Source of the DNA: Candidatus Aegiribacteria sp.
GTDB taxonomy: Bacteria; Fermentibacterota; Fermentibacteria; Fermentibacterales; Fermentibacteraceae
Assembly: GCA_030634715.1 (NCBI GenBank)
Contig: DAOWAG010000004.1
Span: 1-17,220, forward strand
DNA length: 17,220 nt
Reading direction: 5' to 3'
Part shown: positions 1 to 9,037 of the stretch, piece by piece
How the letters are laid out: each line of letters begins with the position of its first letter
Numbering within the stretch: position 1 is the stretch's first letter
The notes under the pieces: generated by a model
Database searches by the model: none
Told to the model about the DNA's origin: nothing
Seen by the model: only the letters and a program-made list of their open reading frames with translations
Program-made: the position numbers and the translations under genes

Positions 1-1786
<1,786 letters not shown>

Positions 1787-1809
1787 TTTTCATTATTCGC
1801 TTTTTCATA

Positions 1810-1839
1810 TTGACTTTTTCATTAAATATAAGATATTAT
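1810..1839 (+). promoter_or_regulatory. Sigma70-type promoter upstream of carD-like gene
   Basis: TTGACT (1810-1815) and TATTAT (1834-1839) are separated by 18 bases in an AT-rich gap between the pseudokinase gene and the CarD-like gene. Both hexamers are five-of-six matches to the consensus. Transcription would start around 1846-1848, about 25 bases before the start codon. This suggests that the carD-hflX block can be transcribed separately from guaB. Confidence 0.6.
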
Positions 1840-1871
1840 TATGTGGGTAATTCTATGTTGCAGGAGGTTTG

Positions 1872-2516
1872 ATGAAATTTTCAGTTGATGCAAGAGTTGT
1901 TGATCCGATTCATGGAGCGGGTATTATTACAGAGATATCCGAACAGAATATCTCTGGAGAAATGCACGAGTGTGTTGTTATTGAAATCGTTGTCGGAAAG
2001 AAAAGAGTGCTTGTGCCGACTGAGAGCCTGGATGATGCGGAGCTGAGACCTATTGTATCGAAGGCGGAACTTGACGACGCTCTTGAGGAATTATCAAGAG
2101 AGCCTGATGAACTCCCGAAAGATTGGCGCAGAAGAATTGAGAGATTGAAGGAAAGGGTTCACTCCGGCGAACCCATAGAAGTAGCGAAGGCTATCAGAGA
2201 TATTATTTCACGATCAATTCTGAATAAAATGAATCCCTCTGAAAAGCGCGTACTCAATGAGGCTGTTAACGTATTTGCAGGTGAAGTTGCCCTGGTGAAA
2301 AATATCGAAAGCGATTCTGCTAAGGAAATCATCCGGAAGCATGCTAGAAGTGGTGTTCAGAAAAACATAGAAGCCATGAAAAACAGGGAAAGTGTTGATA
2401 ACGAATCATCCAGTAAAGAAGCAACACCGAAGGAATCGGGCAAGAGCAAACCGAAGACTACTCAGAAAAACACTAAACTAAAAGCAGCCGGGAAAACAAC
2501 CGGAAAGAAAACCTAG
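1872..2516 (+). CDS. carD: CarD/CdnL-family RNA polymerase-binding regulator with basic tail
   Basis: 214 residues. The N-terminal 60 or so residues form the CarD_CdnL_TRCF (RNAP-interaction) domain, with the hallmark DPIHGAG at 11-17 and strands ending in RVLVPTES. In this family the domain binds the RNAP beta subunit, while a helical C-terminal domain stabilises the open promoter complex. The helical part is residues 65-155 and contains DWRRRIERLKE with Trp85 in the place of the conserved DNA-wedging Trp, followed by AKAIRDIISRS, typical of the family. Residues about 175-214 are an extra Lys/Ser/Thr-rich low-complexity tail. A reading frame extends 3 bases further to a TTG, but ATG 1872 is chosen because AGGAGG at 1862-1867 lies 4 bases before it and only 1 base before the TTG. 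It probably tunes rRNA and growth-related promoters. Confidence 0.85.
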   Translation: MKFSVDARVVDPIHGAGIITEISEQNISGEMHECVVIEIVVGKKRVLVPTESLDDAELRPIVSKAELDDALEELSREPDELPKDWRRRIERLKERVHSGEPIEVAKAIRDIISRSILNKMNPSEKRVLNEAVNVFAGEVALVKNIESDSAKEIIRKHARSGVQKNIEAMKNRESVDNESSSKEATPKESGKSKPKTTQKNTKLKAAGKTTGKKT

Positions 2517-2548
2517 CCTTATCTCATTACAGGATAATATCAGTCAGA

Positions 2549-3877
2549 ATGCATAGAACCGGAGAGGCAACTCAACTTGAGAGGGTTCTTCTTGCTCGAT
2601 TGTATACAGATAGCGAGTCCGAGGATATTGGTACTGCTCAGGAAATGATATCTCTGGTTAATTCCGCTGGTGGTACAGTTGTAGAGGAAATATCACAGAA
2701 GAGAAAATCTCCCGATCCGAAGCTGTTCTTTGGTAAGGGCAAAGCAGCAGAACTCAAAGATGTATCTGAGCGTGAGGGCATCTCTACCATTGTGTTCGAT
2801 CACAATCTTACTCCAGGTCAAGTATCTCGACTTGAGGAAACAACCAATTGCAAAGTTATTGATCGCACAGAATTGATACTCGCTATCTTTGCGGGGCAGG
2901 CTCGGTCAAAGGAAGCCAAACTTCAGATCGAACTTGCGCAGTTGAAGTACGCTCTTCCAAGACTTACTGGTATGTGGCACCATTTCTCCAGACTCGGGGC
3001 AGGAATAGGAACCAGAGGTCCGGGAGAAACACAGCTTGAGATAGACCGTAGAAGAGCCAGATCCAGAATATCCTTGCTGGAGCAGAAGATTTCAGAAGTT
3101 GCATCTCGCTGGAAAGTTGTTTCCGCAAGACGACGGAATATGTTCAATATCACCATAGTTGGTTATACAAACGCTGGAAAGAGCACACTGCTCAATGCGC
3201 TTTGCGATTCAGGTGTATACACTGCCGACAGGCCCTTTGCCACTCTCGATACCACATCCAGACGACTTTCACTGCCTGATGGATCAGAAGTACTTATCTC
3301 AGATACTGTTGGTTTCATAGAAAGGCTTCCCGAAACTCTTGTTGCCAGTTTTCACACAACACTTGATGTCGCAAGGAAAGCTGATCTGCTGCTTGTAGCG
3401 GTTGATAGATCCAGTGCTTACAGAATCAGGCATTTTGAAGCGGTCAGGAAAACTCTTGATCGAATTGGAGTTGATGCTTCAGTGCCCAGGTTGACTGTAT
3501 GGACAAAATGTGATGCGGTTGAGGATTTCAGAAAACCGCATGCAGGAGTAGCGGTATCAGCATTTGAGAATTACGGATTTACTGACCTGCTTCAGAGCAT
3601 TGTTGATCATAGAGATCAGTCACTGGATTGGTTTGAGCTTGTTCTTGAACAGCATCATGAAAGCATCATGCAGTGGCTTTACAATAACTGTGTTGTAAGG
3701 AATGTTATCAAGGATGAAGATGGATCTGCGAATGTCCTTGGTGGAAGTCTGAGAGGGTATAATTCAGTCATTGGTAAGCTGAAGGGATCTAATAAACTCC
3801 GGCACTTTTCAAAACTTGCGGGGCCACCGGATAAAAAGAATCTCAGAAAAAAGCGTGAGGTGGAGCATGGTTGCTGA
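2549..3877 (+). CDS. hflX: GTPase HflX (ribosome-splitting)
   Basis: 442 residues, the usual HflX length. HflX binds the 50S subunit and splits stalled or hibernating ribosomes using GTP. The N-terminal HflX domain (about 20-115) contains LFFGKGKAAEL and the IVFDHNLTPGQ block. Next come the glycine-rich linker GAGIGTRGPGETQLE and a helical stretch rich in Arg. The G domain shows G1 GYTNAGKS at 205-212, G2 within FATLDTT, G3 DTVGF starting at Asp252 and G4 TKCD at 319-322. The first G4 position is Thr instead of the usual Asn, a substitution also seen in functional EngB-type GTPases. ATG 2549 has only a weak, distant AGGA (2531-2534). Its last 11 bases overlap the next gene, which points to an operon. 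Confidence 0.95.
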   Translation: MHRTGEATQLERVLLARLYTDSESEDIGTAQEMISLVNSAGGTVVEEISQKRKSPDPKLFFGKGKAAELKDVSEREGISTIVFDHNLTPGQVSRLEETTNCKVIDRTELILAIFAGQARSKEAKLQIELAQLKYALPRLTGMWHHFSRLGAGIGTRGPGETQLEIDRRRARSRISLLEQKISEVASRWKVVSARRRNMFNITIVGYTNAGKSTLLNALCDSGVYTADRPFATLDTTSRRLSLPDGSEVLISDTVGFIERLPETLVASFHTTLDVARKADLLLVAVDRSSAYRIRHFEAVRKTLDRIGVDASVPRLTVWTKCDAVEDFRKPHAGVAVSAFENYGFTDLLQSIVDHRDQSLDWFELVLEQHHESIMQWLYNNCVVRNVIKDEDGSANVLGGSLRGYNSVIGKLKGSNKLRHFSKLAGPPDKKNLRKKREVEHGC

Positions 3878-4304
3878 TATTGATCCGGATAAACTCAGAA
3901 GGAGCATTCAAAGTAGACTGGAGAGTCTGCATAATCTTTACTCAAGTAATCTTATATCAAAGAGTACGCTTTCGAGTCAGCTTCTTGAGCTGATAACCAC
4001 CAGGGAAGCAAAATCTTTCTGGGATTTAACCATGAAGCAGGATTTTACCGCAAGAAGAATGCTTGTCATGCTTGAGCATCCAAAACGCTGGATTGAAGAT
4101 TCTTCCAGTCCTGTAGAAGAAAGACTGGATATTCTAAAAAAAAGATTGATTGATATCTTTCTTCAACCTGATGTTTCTTCCGATGACCTCCTTGAAATGC
4201 TGCTGGATACCGCATGTCTTCCTCATTTCGAATCAAGTGTATTCCCTCGAAGCAGTAAGGCATCCAGCAAGAAGTCGGAAGCTAAACTGAGCATACTTGA
4301 CTGA
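3867..4304 (+). CDS. Hypothetical helical protein downstream of hflX
   Basis: 145 residues; I do not recognise the family. The reading frame is open further upstream, but ATG 3867 is chosen because GAGGTGGAG (3857-3865) lies directly in front of it and the remaining overlap with hflX is then only 11 bases. The sequence looks almost entirely helical, with amphipathic stretches such as RSIQSRLESLHNLY and EERLDILKKRLIDIFL, and has no signal peptide or transmembrane segment. The last 20 residues or so are Ser/Lys-rich and probably disordered. The frame ends at TGA 4302-4304, but the same frame reopens and reaches ATG 4317 of the next gene. The two may therefore have been, or may still be, a single protein. 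Confidence 0.65.
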   Translation: MVADIDPDKLRRSIQSRLESLHNLYSSNLISKSTLSSQLLELITTREAKSFWDLTMKQDFTARRMLVMLEHPKRWIEDSSSPVEERLDILKKRLIDIFLQPDVSSDDLLEMLLDTACLPHFESSVFPRSSKASSKKSEAKLSILD

Positions 4305-4316
4305 AGAATACAGTTA

Positions 4317-4700
4317 ATGACACGCTTGATTGCTGCTCTTCTGAGAATGTTCTCTCAACAGGATGGGATGAATCCCTATGACAGGATTCACCTTGAGAAC
4401 CTCCGTGCGCTTGAACACGGTTATAAGATTGACTCCATGAATCGGACTGTAGCCGTAAAACTTGCAAGAACACTGCATGCTCTTAGAAGAGATAAACCAG
4501 CATTGGAAATTATGCAGGGAATACCTGCATGTGAATTAAGCCCAATGGATAGATTGTTCATGGCAATGCTGTTAATCTACGATTGCAATTTACCAGAGGC
4601 GACTCGAACCGCTGCTCCTGTTCTCATTCCGGCAACTGCTATTCTACTGGAGGCCGGTTCCAGACTTGTTCATCTGAGTGGAAAGAGGAGAGGCCAGTGA
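4317..4700 (+). CDS. Hypothetical helical (TPR-like) protein
   Basis: 127 residues, family not recognised. The sequence is Leu/Ala-rich and helical; the stretch from about residue 40 to 110 (VAVKLARTLHALRRDKPALE, then a PMDRLFMAMLLIYDC helix) has the spacing of TPR-like helix pairs. No transmembrane segment is obvious. ATG 4317 has no Shine-Dalgarno. ATG 4368 is a possible alternative, with GGATGGG just before it. The frame is the same as that of the preceding 145-residue gene, from which it is separated by one UGA and four sense codons. It overlaps the next gene by 4 bases (GTGA), so it probably belongs to the hflX operon and is coupled to the flippase-like gene. Confidence 0.55.
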   Translation: MTRLIAALLRMFSQQDGMNPYDRIHLENLRALEHGYKIDSMNRTVAVKLARTLHALRRDKPALEIMQGIPACELSPMDRLFMAMLLIYDCNLPEATRTAAPVLIPATAILLEAGSRLVHLSGKRRGQ

Positions 4701-5650
4701 AAAAAATCGTCTTTAATATTATCGGGCTTATCCTTACCGCTGCCGCTCTCTATTACCTTGTGGATTCTTTCCTGAAAGGAACAGCTGAGGCTGGAGGATT
4801 CGGAAATCTTCTTTCATTCAATCCGACACTGTTCATCATTTCATTCGTCTTGATGATTTTACATCTTCTGGCAGCAGCATGGTCATGGATGCTTGTCTGC
4901 AGTACAGCGGGTGCGAGGATTTCATTCAGACAGGCATTCAATATCCATTTTCTTGCACAGGTTGGCAAATACATTCCAGGAAAAGTCTGGGGTGCTGTGG
5001 GAAAGATAGGACTGTCAAAGAAAATAGGTATATCCGCCGTCAGAACAGGTCATGCGCTCATTCTTGAGAGCCTTTTCATCATAGCTGGCTGTCTTCTTGC
5101 ATCTCTACCTGTTATTCCGATGGCTGCGGAGAAGATCGGAATGGGCACATCGCTAAGTGTCCTGATTGTTCTGGCAGTTGCGGGAGTTGTCATATTCACT
5201 GCGCACCCAGGCGCATTCAGAAAATTACTGAAAATGATCACATCTGTTACCGGAAAGAATATTGACATACAGGATCCGGGATTTGCCAGTGTTCTGAAAC
5301 TTCTGCCTGTCTATCTGCTTGTCTTCCTGCTTCAAGGAATTGCATTTGTCTTCCTGGCAAGAAGTTTTGGAATGAACCTTCCTTTTTTTCCTGGAGCCTT
5401 CCTCCTGCCCACCGCTGTAGGAATAGGATTTCTTGCAGTATTTTCACCAGGAGGGCTTGGAATCCGGGAAATATCCCTGGTCTGGCTTATCGGGATTGTA
5501 TTGACTGGAGGAGAACCAGGGCAGGCGTCCCTTGTATCGATTGCAGCCAGGCTGTGGATCACGCTTGGTGAAGCTCTAGCCTTTGTGGCGGCCTTAATTC
5601 TGTGGCGCGGCAACAAACTTGTTGAGAAGCTTCCTGAGGATCAGGATTAG
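4697..5650 (+). CDS. Flippase-like integral membrane protein (UPF0104 / LPG synthase TM family)
   Basis: 317 residues. The protein is strongly hydrophobic, with about eight predicted helices, and belongs to the lysylphosphatidylglycerol synthase TM-region / AglD-like family, whose members include MprF flippase domains and proteins of glycan or lipid transfer. Family signatures visible here are KYIPGKVWGAVGKIGL (about 91-106, the Y-x-P-G-K block) and FSPGGLGIREISL (249-261, the PGGLGxRE block). There is no C-terminal acyltransferase domain, so it would be a translocator or partner, not a lysyl transferase. Start GTG 4697 is chosen over the longer frame because AGAGGAGAGG (4684-4694 region) precedes it and it overlaps the previous stop as GTGA. 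The substrate is unknown; a neighbouring glycosyltransferase would help, but none is in view. Confidence 0.8.
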   Translation: MKKIVFNIIGLILTAAALYYLVDSFLKGTAEAGGFGNLLSFNPTLFIISFVLMILHLLAAAWSWMLVCSTAGARISFRQAFNIHFLAQVGKYIPGKVWGAVGKIGLSKKIGISAVRTGHALILESLFIIAGCLLASLPVIPMAAEKIGMGTSLSVLIVLAVAGVVIFTAHPGAFRKLLKMITSVTGKNIDIQDPGFASVLKLLPVYLLVFLLQGIAFVFLARSFGMNLPFFPGAFLLPTAVGIGFLAVFSPGGLGIREISLVWLIGIVLTGGEPGQASLVSIAARLWITLGEALAFVAALILWRGNKLVEKLPEDQD

Positions 5651-5949
5651 AGATTCTGCTTCTTCATCTCTACAATCTTGCCCGTATTATCGTAGATTCT
5701 GAACATGACTATTGCGATTTCCATCCAGGCGCGAACCATGATCAGATATAGAATCAGAACTACAGGGCCCAGAATGATAGCAGCCACTCCTTCTGTTGTT
5801 CCCTGTCCAAAGGCAAAGACTAATAGACCCAGATAACCGATTGCCATAAGCACTACGATGATCCCGTAGATGAAGCTTATAACTTTTGGAAAAACGAAGC
5901 TCTCGAATGAGAAATCGAATAGAGAACCAAAAAAGCCTTTGTCTTCCAT
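5647..5949 (-). CDS. DUF4282 small membrane protein
   Basis: 100 residues. The order of features fits the DUF4282 family: an N-terminal soluble start GFFGSLFDFSFESFVFPKVI, then a first membrane segment at about 23-48, a glycine-rich turn and a second segment at about 54-76, ending in RAWMEIAIVMFRIYDN, which matches the family's R-x-x-x-E-x-x-I-x-x-F-R-I block. The function of the family is not known. The start at 5949 has GGGATTGGA upstream on its strand. Its stop codon overlaps that of the convergent flippase-like gene by 4 bases. A second, longer frame on the same strand (5687-5980) is a shadow. Confidence 0.78.
   Translation of the reverse strand: MEDKGFFGSLFDFSFESFVFPKVISFIYGIIVVLMAIGYLGLLVFAFGQGTTEGVAAIILGPVVLILYLIMVRAWMEIAIVMFRIYDNTGKIVEMKKQNL
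5648..5672. repeat. Perfect inverted repeat at convergent gene ends
   Basis: TAGAGAT (5648-5654) and ATCTCTA (5666-5672) form a perfect 7-bp stem with an 11-base loop, placed exactly where the plus-strand flippase gene and the minus-strand DUF4282 gene meet. Neither strand has a T-run after the stem, so it is at best a weak bidirectional terminator or an RNA-protecting hairpin. Confidence 0.3.
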
Positions 5950-5975
5950 TATTGTTCCAATCCCGCTTGAGATGT

Positions 5976-6001
5976 ATCATACTTCGTCAACCTGTTTGAC
6001 G
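5976..6001 (-). promoter_or_regulatory. Possible promoter element and operator-like inverted repeat for the DUF4282 gene
   Basis: On the minus strand a TATGAT hexamer (5976-5981), a five-of-six match to the -10 consensus, lies 26 bases before the DUF4282 start codon. Just upstream of it is the perfect inverted repeat CGTCAA-CCTGT-TTGACG (5985-6001), six-base arms with a five-base spacer. I see no good -35 hexamer at the usual distance, which is what an activator- or repressor-controlled promoter might look like. Rest of the gap (5950-6046) is AT-rich and otherwise empty. Confidence 0.35.
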
Positions 6002-6046
6002 TAGTTTCAATGTTCTAAGCACACATATTTATATACTAATTTTCTG

Positions 6047-6820
6047 TCACGGTATATAGTTACCTGATTCACCCAGTTCTTCAAGGAGCATAATTGCTGA
6101 ATCAGCATAAGGTCCATTCGGTGACAGGAGCATGTAATTATTTATCGCATCCACAGTTCTCATGTAATCATCCCAGGTTAGATATACCTTTGCCAAACCC
6201 CAGTACGCCGGTGCATATCCTGAGCCTGCCAACGGAAGAAGAAGCTCTCTGGCTTCTGCTCCGCGAGAAGTACTTCTGTAAACAGATGCCAGCAGGATAA
6301 GCGACTCAATACCGATTGAGCCCGAAGACTGCATGCTCTTGTTGAACCACATCTCGGCGGATACTGTGTCTCCAGCAGCGAGTTCTGCCTTTCCGCTGAG
6401 AAGCCATATCTCAGGATTGGTCGGCGCCCTGAGAAATGCACTATCAGCCATAATCAATGCGTAATCCGGAATGTCGATCATGAGTAAGAGGTTCGAAAGT
6501 TCATAATAACCGCGGTAATCCTCAGGGCAGGTTTCGATATACAGTCTGAAATATTCTTCTGCACTGTTCCATGAGGATAACACAAGATGGACTTTACCAA
6601 GACCAAGCAGAGCTGGATAGCAGTCTTCGCTGATCTCCAGTGCAAGCAGAAATTCCTCTTCTGCCTGTCCTGGCAATCCTTGACTCAGGTAAGCATTCCC
6701 GGTCTCAAGATGAAGCTGTGCAGACAGTTCGTCGAAATTCACAGGTTGAGAGAACAGACAAACAAAACAGATAATAAACATATATTTAACCTGGCCTTTT
6801 CCGGGGATTTGTCTTATCAT
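6047..6820 (-). CDS. Secreted or membrane-anchored TPR-repeat protein
   Basis: 257 residues from the start used here. After a basic n-region (RQIPGKGQVK) comes a hydrophobic stretch MFIICFVCLFS, then about six tetratricopeptide repeats filling residues about 35-250. The clearest TPR units are HLETGNAYLSQGLPGQAEEE, followed by ALEISEDCYPALLGLGKVHL and the unit containing YYELSNLLLMIDIPDYAL. TPR arrays serve as protein-binding scaffolds; the signal suggests a periplasmic or outer-membrane role. The frame is open to 6892, inside the lpd start, so a shorter start is needed. ATG 6820 keeps a classical signal peptide, while ATG 6781 has a better Shine-Dalgarno (AGG 8 bases before it) but leaves no basic n-region. 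It may be cotranscribed with the DUF4282 gene 97 bases downstream. No specific partner can be named. Confidence 0.75.
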   Translation of the reverse strand: MIRQIPGKGQVKYMFIICFVCLFSQPVNFDELSAQLHLETGNAYLSQGLPGQAEEEFLLALEISEDCYPALLGLGKVHLVLSSWNSAEEYFRLYIETCPEDYRGYYELSNLLLMIDIPDYALIMADSAFLRAPTNPEIWLLSGKAELAAGDTVSAEMWFNKSMQSSGSIGIESLILLASVYRSTSRGAEARELLLPLAGSGYAPAYWGLAKVYLTWDDYMRTVDAINNYMLLSPNGPYADSAIMLLEELGESGNYIP

Positions 6821-6891
6821 ATTTACTGAAGGCTCATTCGTCACATCACGTCTTGTCAACATGTAAATCCCGCGGGTTAGAAGGATATCCA
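6821..6891. other. Divergent intergenic region, TPR gene / lpd
   Basis: This 71-base gap must hold or border promoters for both genes. On the minus strand there is a perfect TTGACA (6854-6859), but I find no good -10 at 16-18 bases. An eight-base palindrome CCCGCGGG (6869-6876) sits five bases before the lpd ribosome binding site AAGGA (6881-6885). No convincing plus-strand promoter is visible, so lpd may start from within the TPR gene. Confidence 0.3.
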
Positions 6892-8250
6892 ATGAATAGA
6901 TATGATCTGATAATTATCGGTGGAGGTCCGGCGGGTTATATACCCGCCATCAGGGCAGCGCAGCTTGGTCGACATGTTGCAGTTGTTGAAGAAGAAGATC
7001 TTGGTGGAACATGCCTTAACAGGGGATGCATTCCCACAAAAACGCTTGTAGCAAGTACATCTTTGCTTCGTCATGCAGCTTCGGCGAAACGATATGGACT
7101 TGAGGGAGAACTTTCATTCTCATGGGATAAACTTGCCCGGAGGAAAGATCTCGTTGTTAAACGGCTAAGAAAAGGAATTGAAGCGCATTTCAGCAATCTT
7201 GGGATTGATGTAATCAGAGAACATGGTACAATAAAAGGTTCCAATGAGGTTCTCGCGGGAAACGCTCTACTGAGCACTGAGAACATTCTGCTCTCTCCCG
7301 GATCAGTTCCAATTCAGCCGGGTCCTTTTGCACTGGATGGAGTTCAAACCAGTCGTGATGTTCTCGCCTGGGATTCACTTCCCGAGAGCCTCATAATCGT
7401 TGGGGGAGGCGTAATCGGCTGTGAGTTTGCATCCATCTTCTCAAGTCTTGGTGTGAAGATTACGATAATTGAAATGCTACCTTCCATTCTACCCGGTGTT
7501 GATGAAGATGTGACTGAGGTCGTATTTAAATCTCTTCAGCGTTCAGGAGTGAAAATACTGACAGAAAACCCCGTAAATGAGATTGAAGTGGAAGAGAATA
7601 AAACGACTGTCATTCTCTCGGATAACACTGAAATGTCAGCGGAGCGTCTTCTGGTTTCCATCGGGAGAAAACCAAAGCTTGAAGGGCTTGGCCTTGAAGA
7701 TGCTGGAATTGAATACACTTCATCCGGAATTGTAACAGATGAGAAACTGATGACAAATCTTCACGGAGTCTATGCAGCTGGTGATGCTACAGGTAAATGG
7801 CAGCTTGCTCATGCTGGAACTGCTCAGGCTTTAACAGCGGTCGAACATCTCTTTGGGAATGGAAAGCGTACAGTAAATCCCGATATGATGCCTGGATGTA
7901 TTTTTACGAATCCAGAGATTGCTATTGTAGGACCTTCCCTGGAAGAATGGAAAAGAAGAGGAGTACCTGTGAAAACCAGGATATCCAGGTACATTGCTAA
8001 CGGCAAAGCTGTGAGTATGAATGAAACAGAAGGCTTCTTAAAGATTATCGCCCGTGAATCCGATGATAGAGTTGTCAGCATCCAGATGGTCGGAGCTGAT
8101 GCCAGCAGTCTTATTGGTGAAGCTGTCATTGCGGTAAATCTTGGCGTGAGTGCTTCAGCTCTGGGAATGATGATTCATCCCCATCCTACTCTAACTGAAC
8201 TATTCATGGAAGCCGGAGAGGCTTTTGGTGAGGGCGCGATTCATGGCTGA
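6892..8250 (+). CDS. lpdA: Dihydrolipoyl dehydrogenase (E3)
   Basis: 452 residues, normal for the family. This flavoprotein reoxidises the dihydrolipoyl groups of 2-oxoacid dehydrogenase complexes or the glycine cleavage H protein, passing electrons through FAD to NAD. Visible parts: N-terminal FAD dinucleotide fold IIIGGGPAGY (7-16); redox disulfide GGTCLNRGCIPTK with Cys41 and Cys46; the NAD-binding fold IIVGGGVIGCEFAS; the second FAD motif VYAAGDATG; and the C-terminal HPHPTLTE with the catalytic pair His431-Glu436. All active residues are present, which separates it from mercuric reductase and from disulfide-lacking relatives. ATG 6892 with AAGGA six bases earlier is preferred to the longer TTG start at 6853. 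None of its partner E1/E2 or glycine-cleavage genes is in the window. It overlaps mazG by 8 bases. Confidence 0.93.
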   Translation: MNRYDLIIIGGGPAGYIPAIRAAQLGRHVAVVEEEDLGGTCLNRGCIPTKTLVASTSLLRHAASAKRYGLEGELSFSWDKLARRKDLVVKRLRKGIEAHFSNLGIDVIREHGTIKGSNEVLAGNALLSTENILLSPGSVPIQPGPFALDGVQTSRDVLAWDSLPESLIIVGGGVIGCEFASIFSSLGVKITIIEMLPSILPGVDEDVTEVVFKSLQRSGVKILTENPVNEIEVEENKTTVILSDNTEMSAERLLVSIGRKPKLEGLGLEDAGIEYTSSGIVTDEKLMTNLHGVYAAGDATGKWQLAHAGTAQALTAVEHLFGNGKRTVNPDMMPGCIFTNPEIAIVGPSLEEWKRRGVPVKTRISRYIANGKAVSMNETEGFLKIIARESDDRVVSIQMVGADASSLIGEAVIAVNLGVSASALGMMIHPHPTLTELFMEAGEAFGEGAIHG

Positions 8251-9031
8251 TAAGTTCATTCATGCGATTGGCGAACTCGTTGATATCGTCAGGAAGCTCA
8301 GAAGCCCTGCCGGGTGTAACTGGGATCGAAAACAATCAGTAAAATCTCTCTGTCCCTTCATGCTTGAAGAAGCGTACGAGGTTGCCGATGCGATAGAAAA
8401 GAATGACATGGACCTTTTGAAAGCGGAACTGGGAGATCTGCTGCTGCATGTAATTATGTCTGCGTTGATCTGTGATGAAGACGGGAAGTTCTCTCTGGAG
8501 GATGTTGTGAACGGTATCTGCTTGAAACTTGTTCGAAGGCATCCTCATGTATTTGGCGAGAACAGAGATAATCTTTCTCCAGAAGAAGTCGAAAAACAGT
8601 GGGAGGCGATTAAGGCTTTGGAAAAGAAAGGAGAGGGTTTTTTCAGCTCCATTCCATCTGGCATGCCTTCTCTTCAGACAGCATGGAGAATACAGCAGAG
8701 AGCGTCGGAAGTAGGTTTTGACTGGCCTGATGCGGATGGCGCGAAGAGCAAGGTGCTTGAAGAATTCATTGAATTTGAAACCGCGATAGAAAACAAAAAT
8801 ACAGATGCTCAGACGGAAGAAGCCGGAGATATTCTATTCAGCCTGGTGAACTATTACAGACTGCTTGGGTTCGAACCGGAAGCTGTTCTAAGAATGAGCA
8901 ATGCCAAGTTTATCGCAAGGTTCACTCAGATGGAGAGAATTCTGGCGGAATCAGGCTGCTCCCTTGCTGAGTCGGATATAGAAACAATGGAAAACGCATG
9001 GCAGAAAGCTAAACTGCTTACGAAGATCTGA
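8243..9031 (+). CDS. mazG: Nucleoside triphosphate pyrophosphohydrolase MazG
   Basis: 262 residues, almost the same length as E. coli MazG (263). It hydrolyses NTPs and dNTPs to the monophosphate and pyrophosphate, clearing damaged nucleotides and, in E. coli, affecting ppGpp levels. Two MazG domains are present. The first has the metal motif E-E-x-x-E (42-46) with E62-x-x-D65, and the second has EEFIE (173-177) with Glu193 and Asp196, so both metal sites look intact. The linker blocks RRHPHVFGE, PSLQTAWRIQQRA and EVGFDWPD match the family closely. ATG 8243 is selected because GGTGAGGG lies eight bases upstream; the frame opens 18 bases further up, inside lpd. Translation is probably coupled to lpd. 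The gene ends only 6 bases from the convergent cyclase gene. Confidence 0.94.
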   Translation: MADKFIHAIGELVDIVRKLRSPAGCNWDRKQSVKSLCPFMLEEAYEVADAIEKNDMDLLKAELGDLLLHVIMSALICDEDGKFSLEDVVNGICLKLVRRHPHVFGENRDNLSPEEVEKQWEAIKALEKKGEGFFSSIPSGMPSLQTAWRIQQRASEVGFDWPDADGAKSKVLEEFIEFETAIENKNTDAQTEEAGDILFSLVNYYRLLGFEPEAVLRMSNAKFIARFTQMERILAESGCSLAESDIETMENAWQKAKLLTKI

Positions 9032-9037
9032 CGTTAT

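Noticed and set aside
4302..4354. Selenocysteine readthrough at the UGA between the two frames after hflX
   Set aside because: The only nearby inverted repeat (GAGAA-TG-TTCTC at 4343-4354) is about 40 bases downstream with a two-base loop. A bacterial SECIS lies directly after the UGA and has a different shape.
5687..5980. Second minus-strand frame overlapping the DUF4282 gene
   Set aside because: The other frame matches a known membrane family; this one is Ser/Arg/His-rich and shows no hydrophobic segments or motif.
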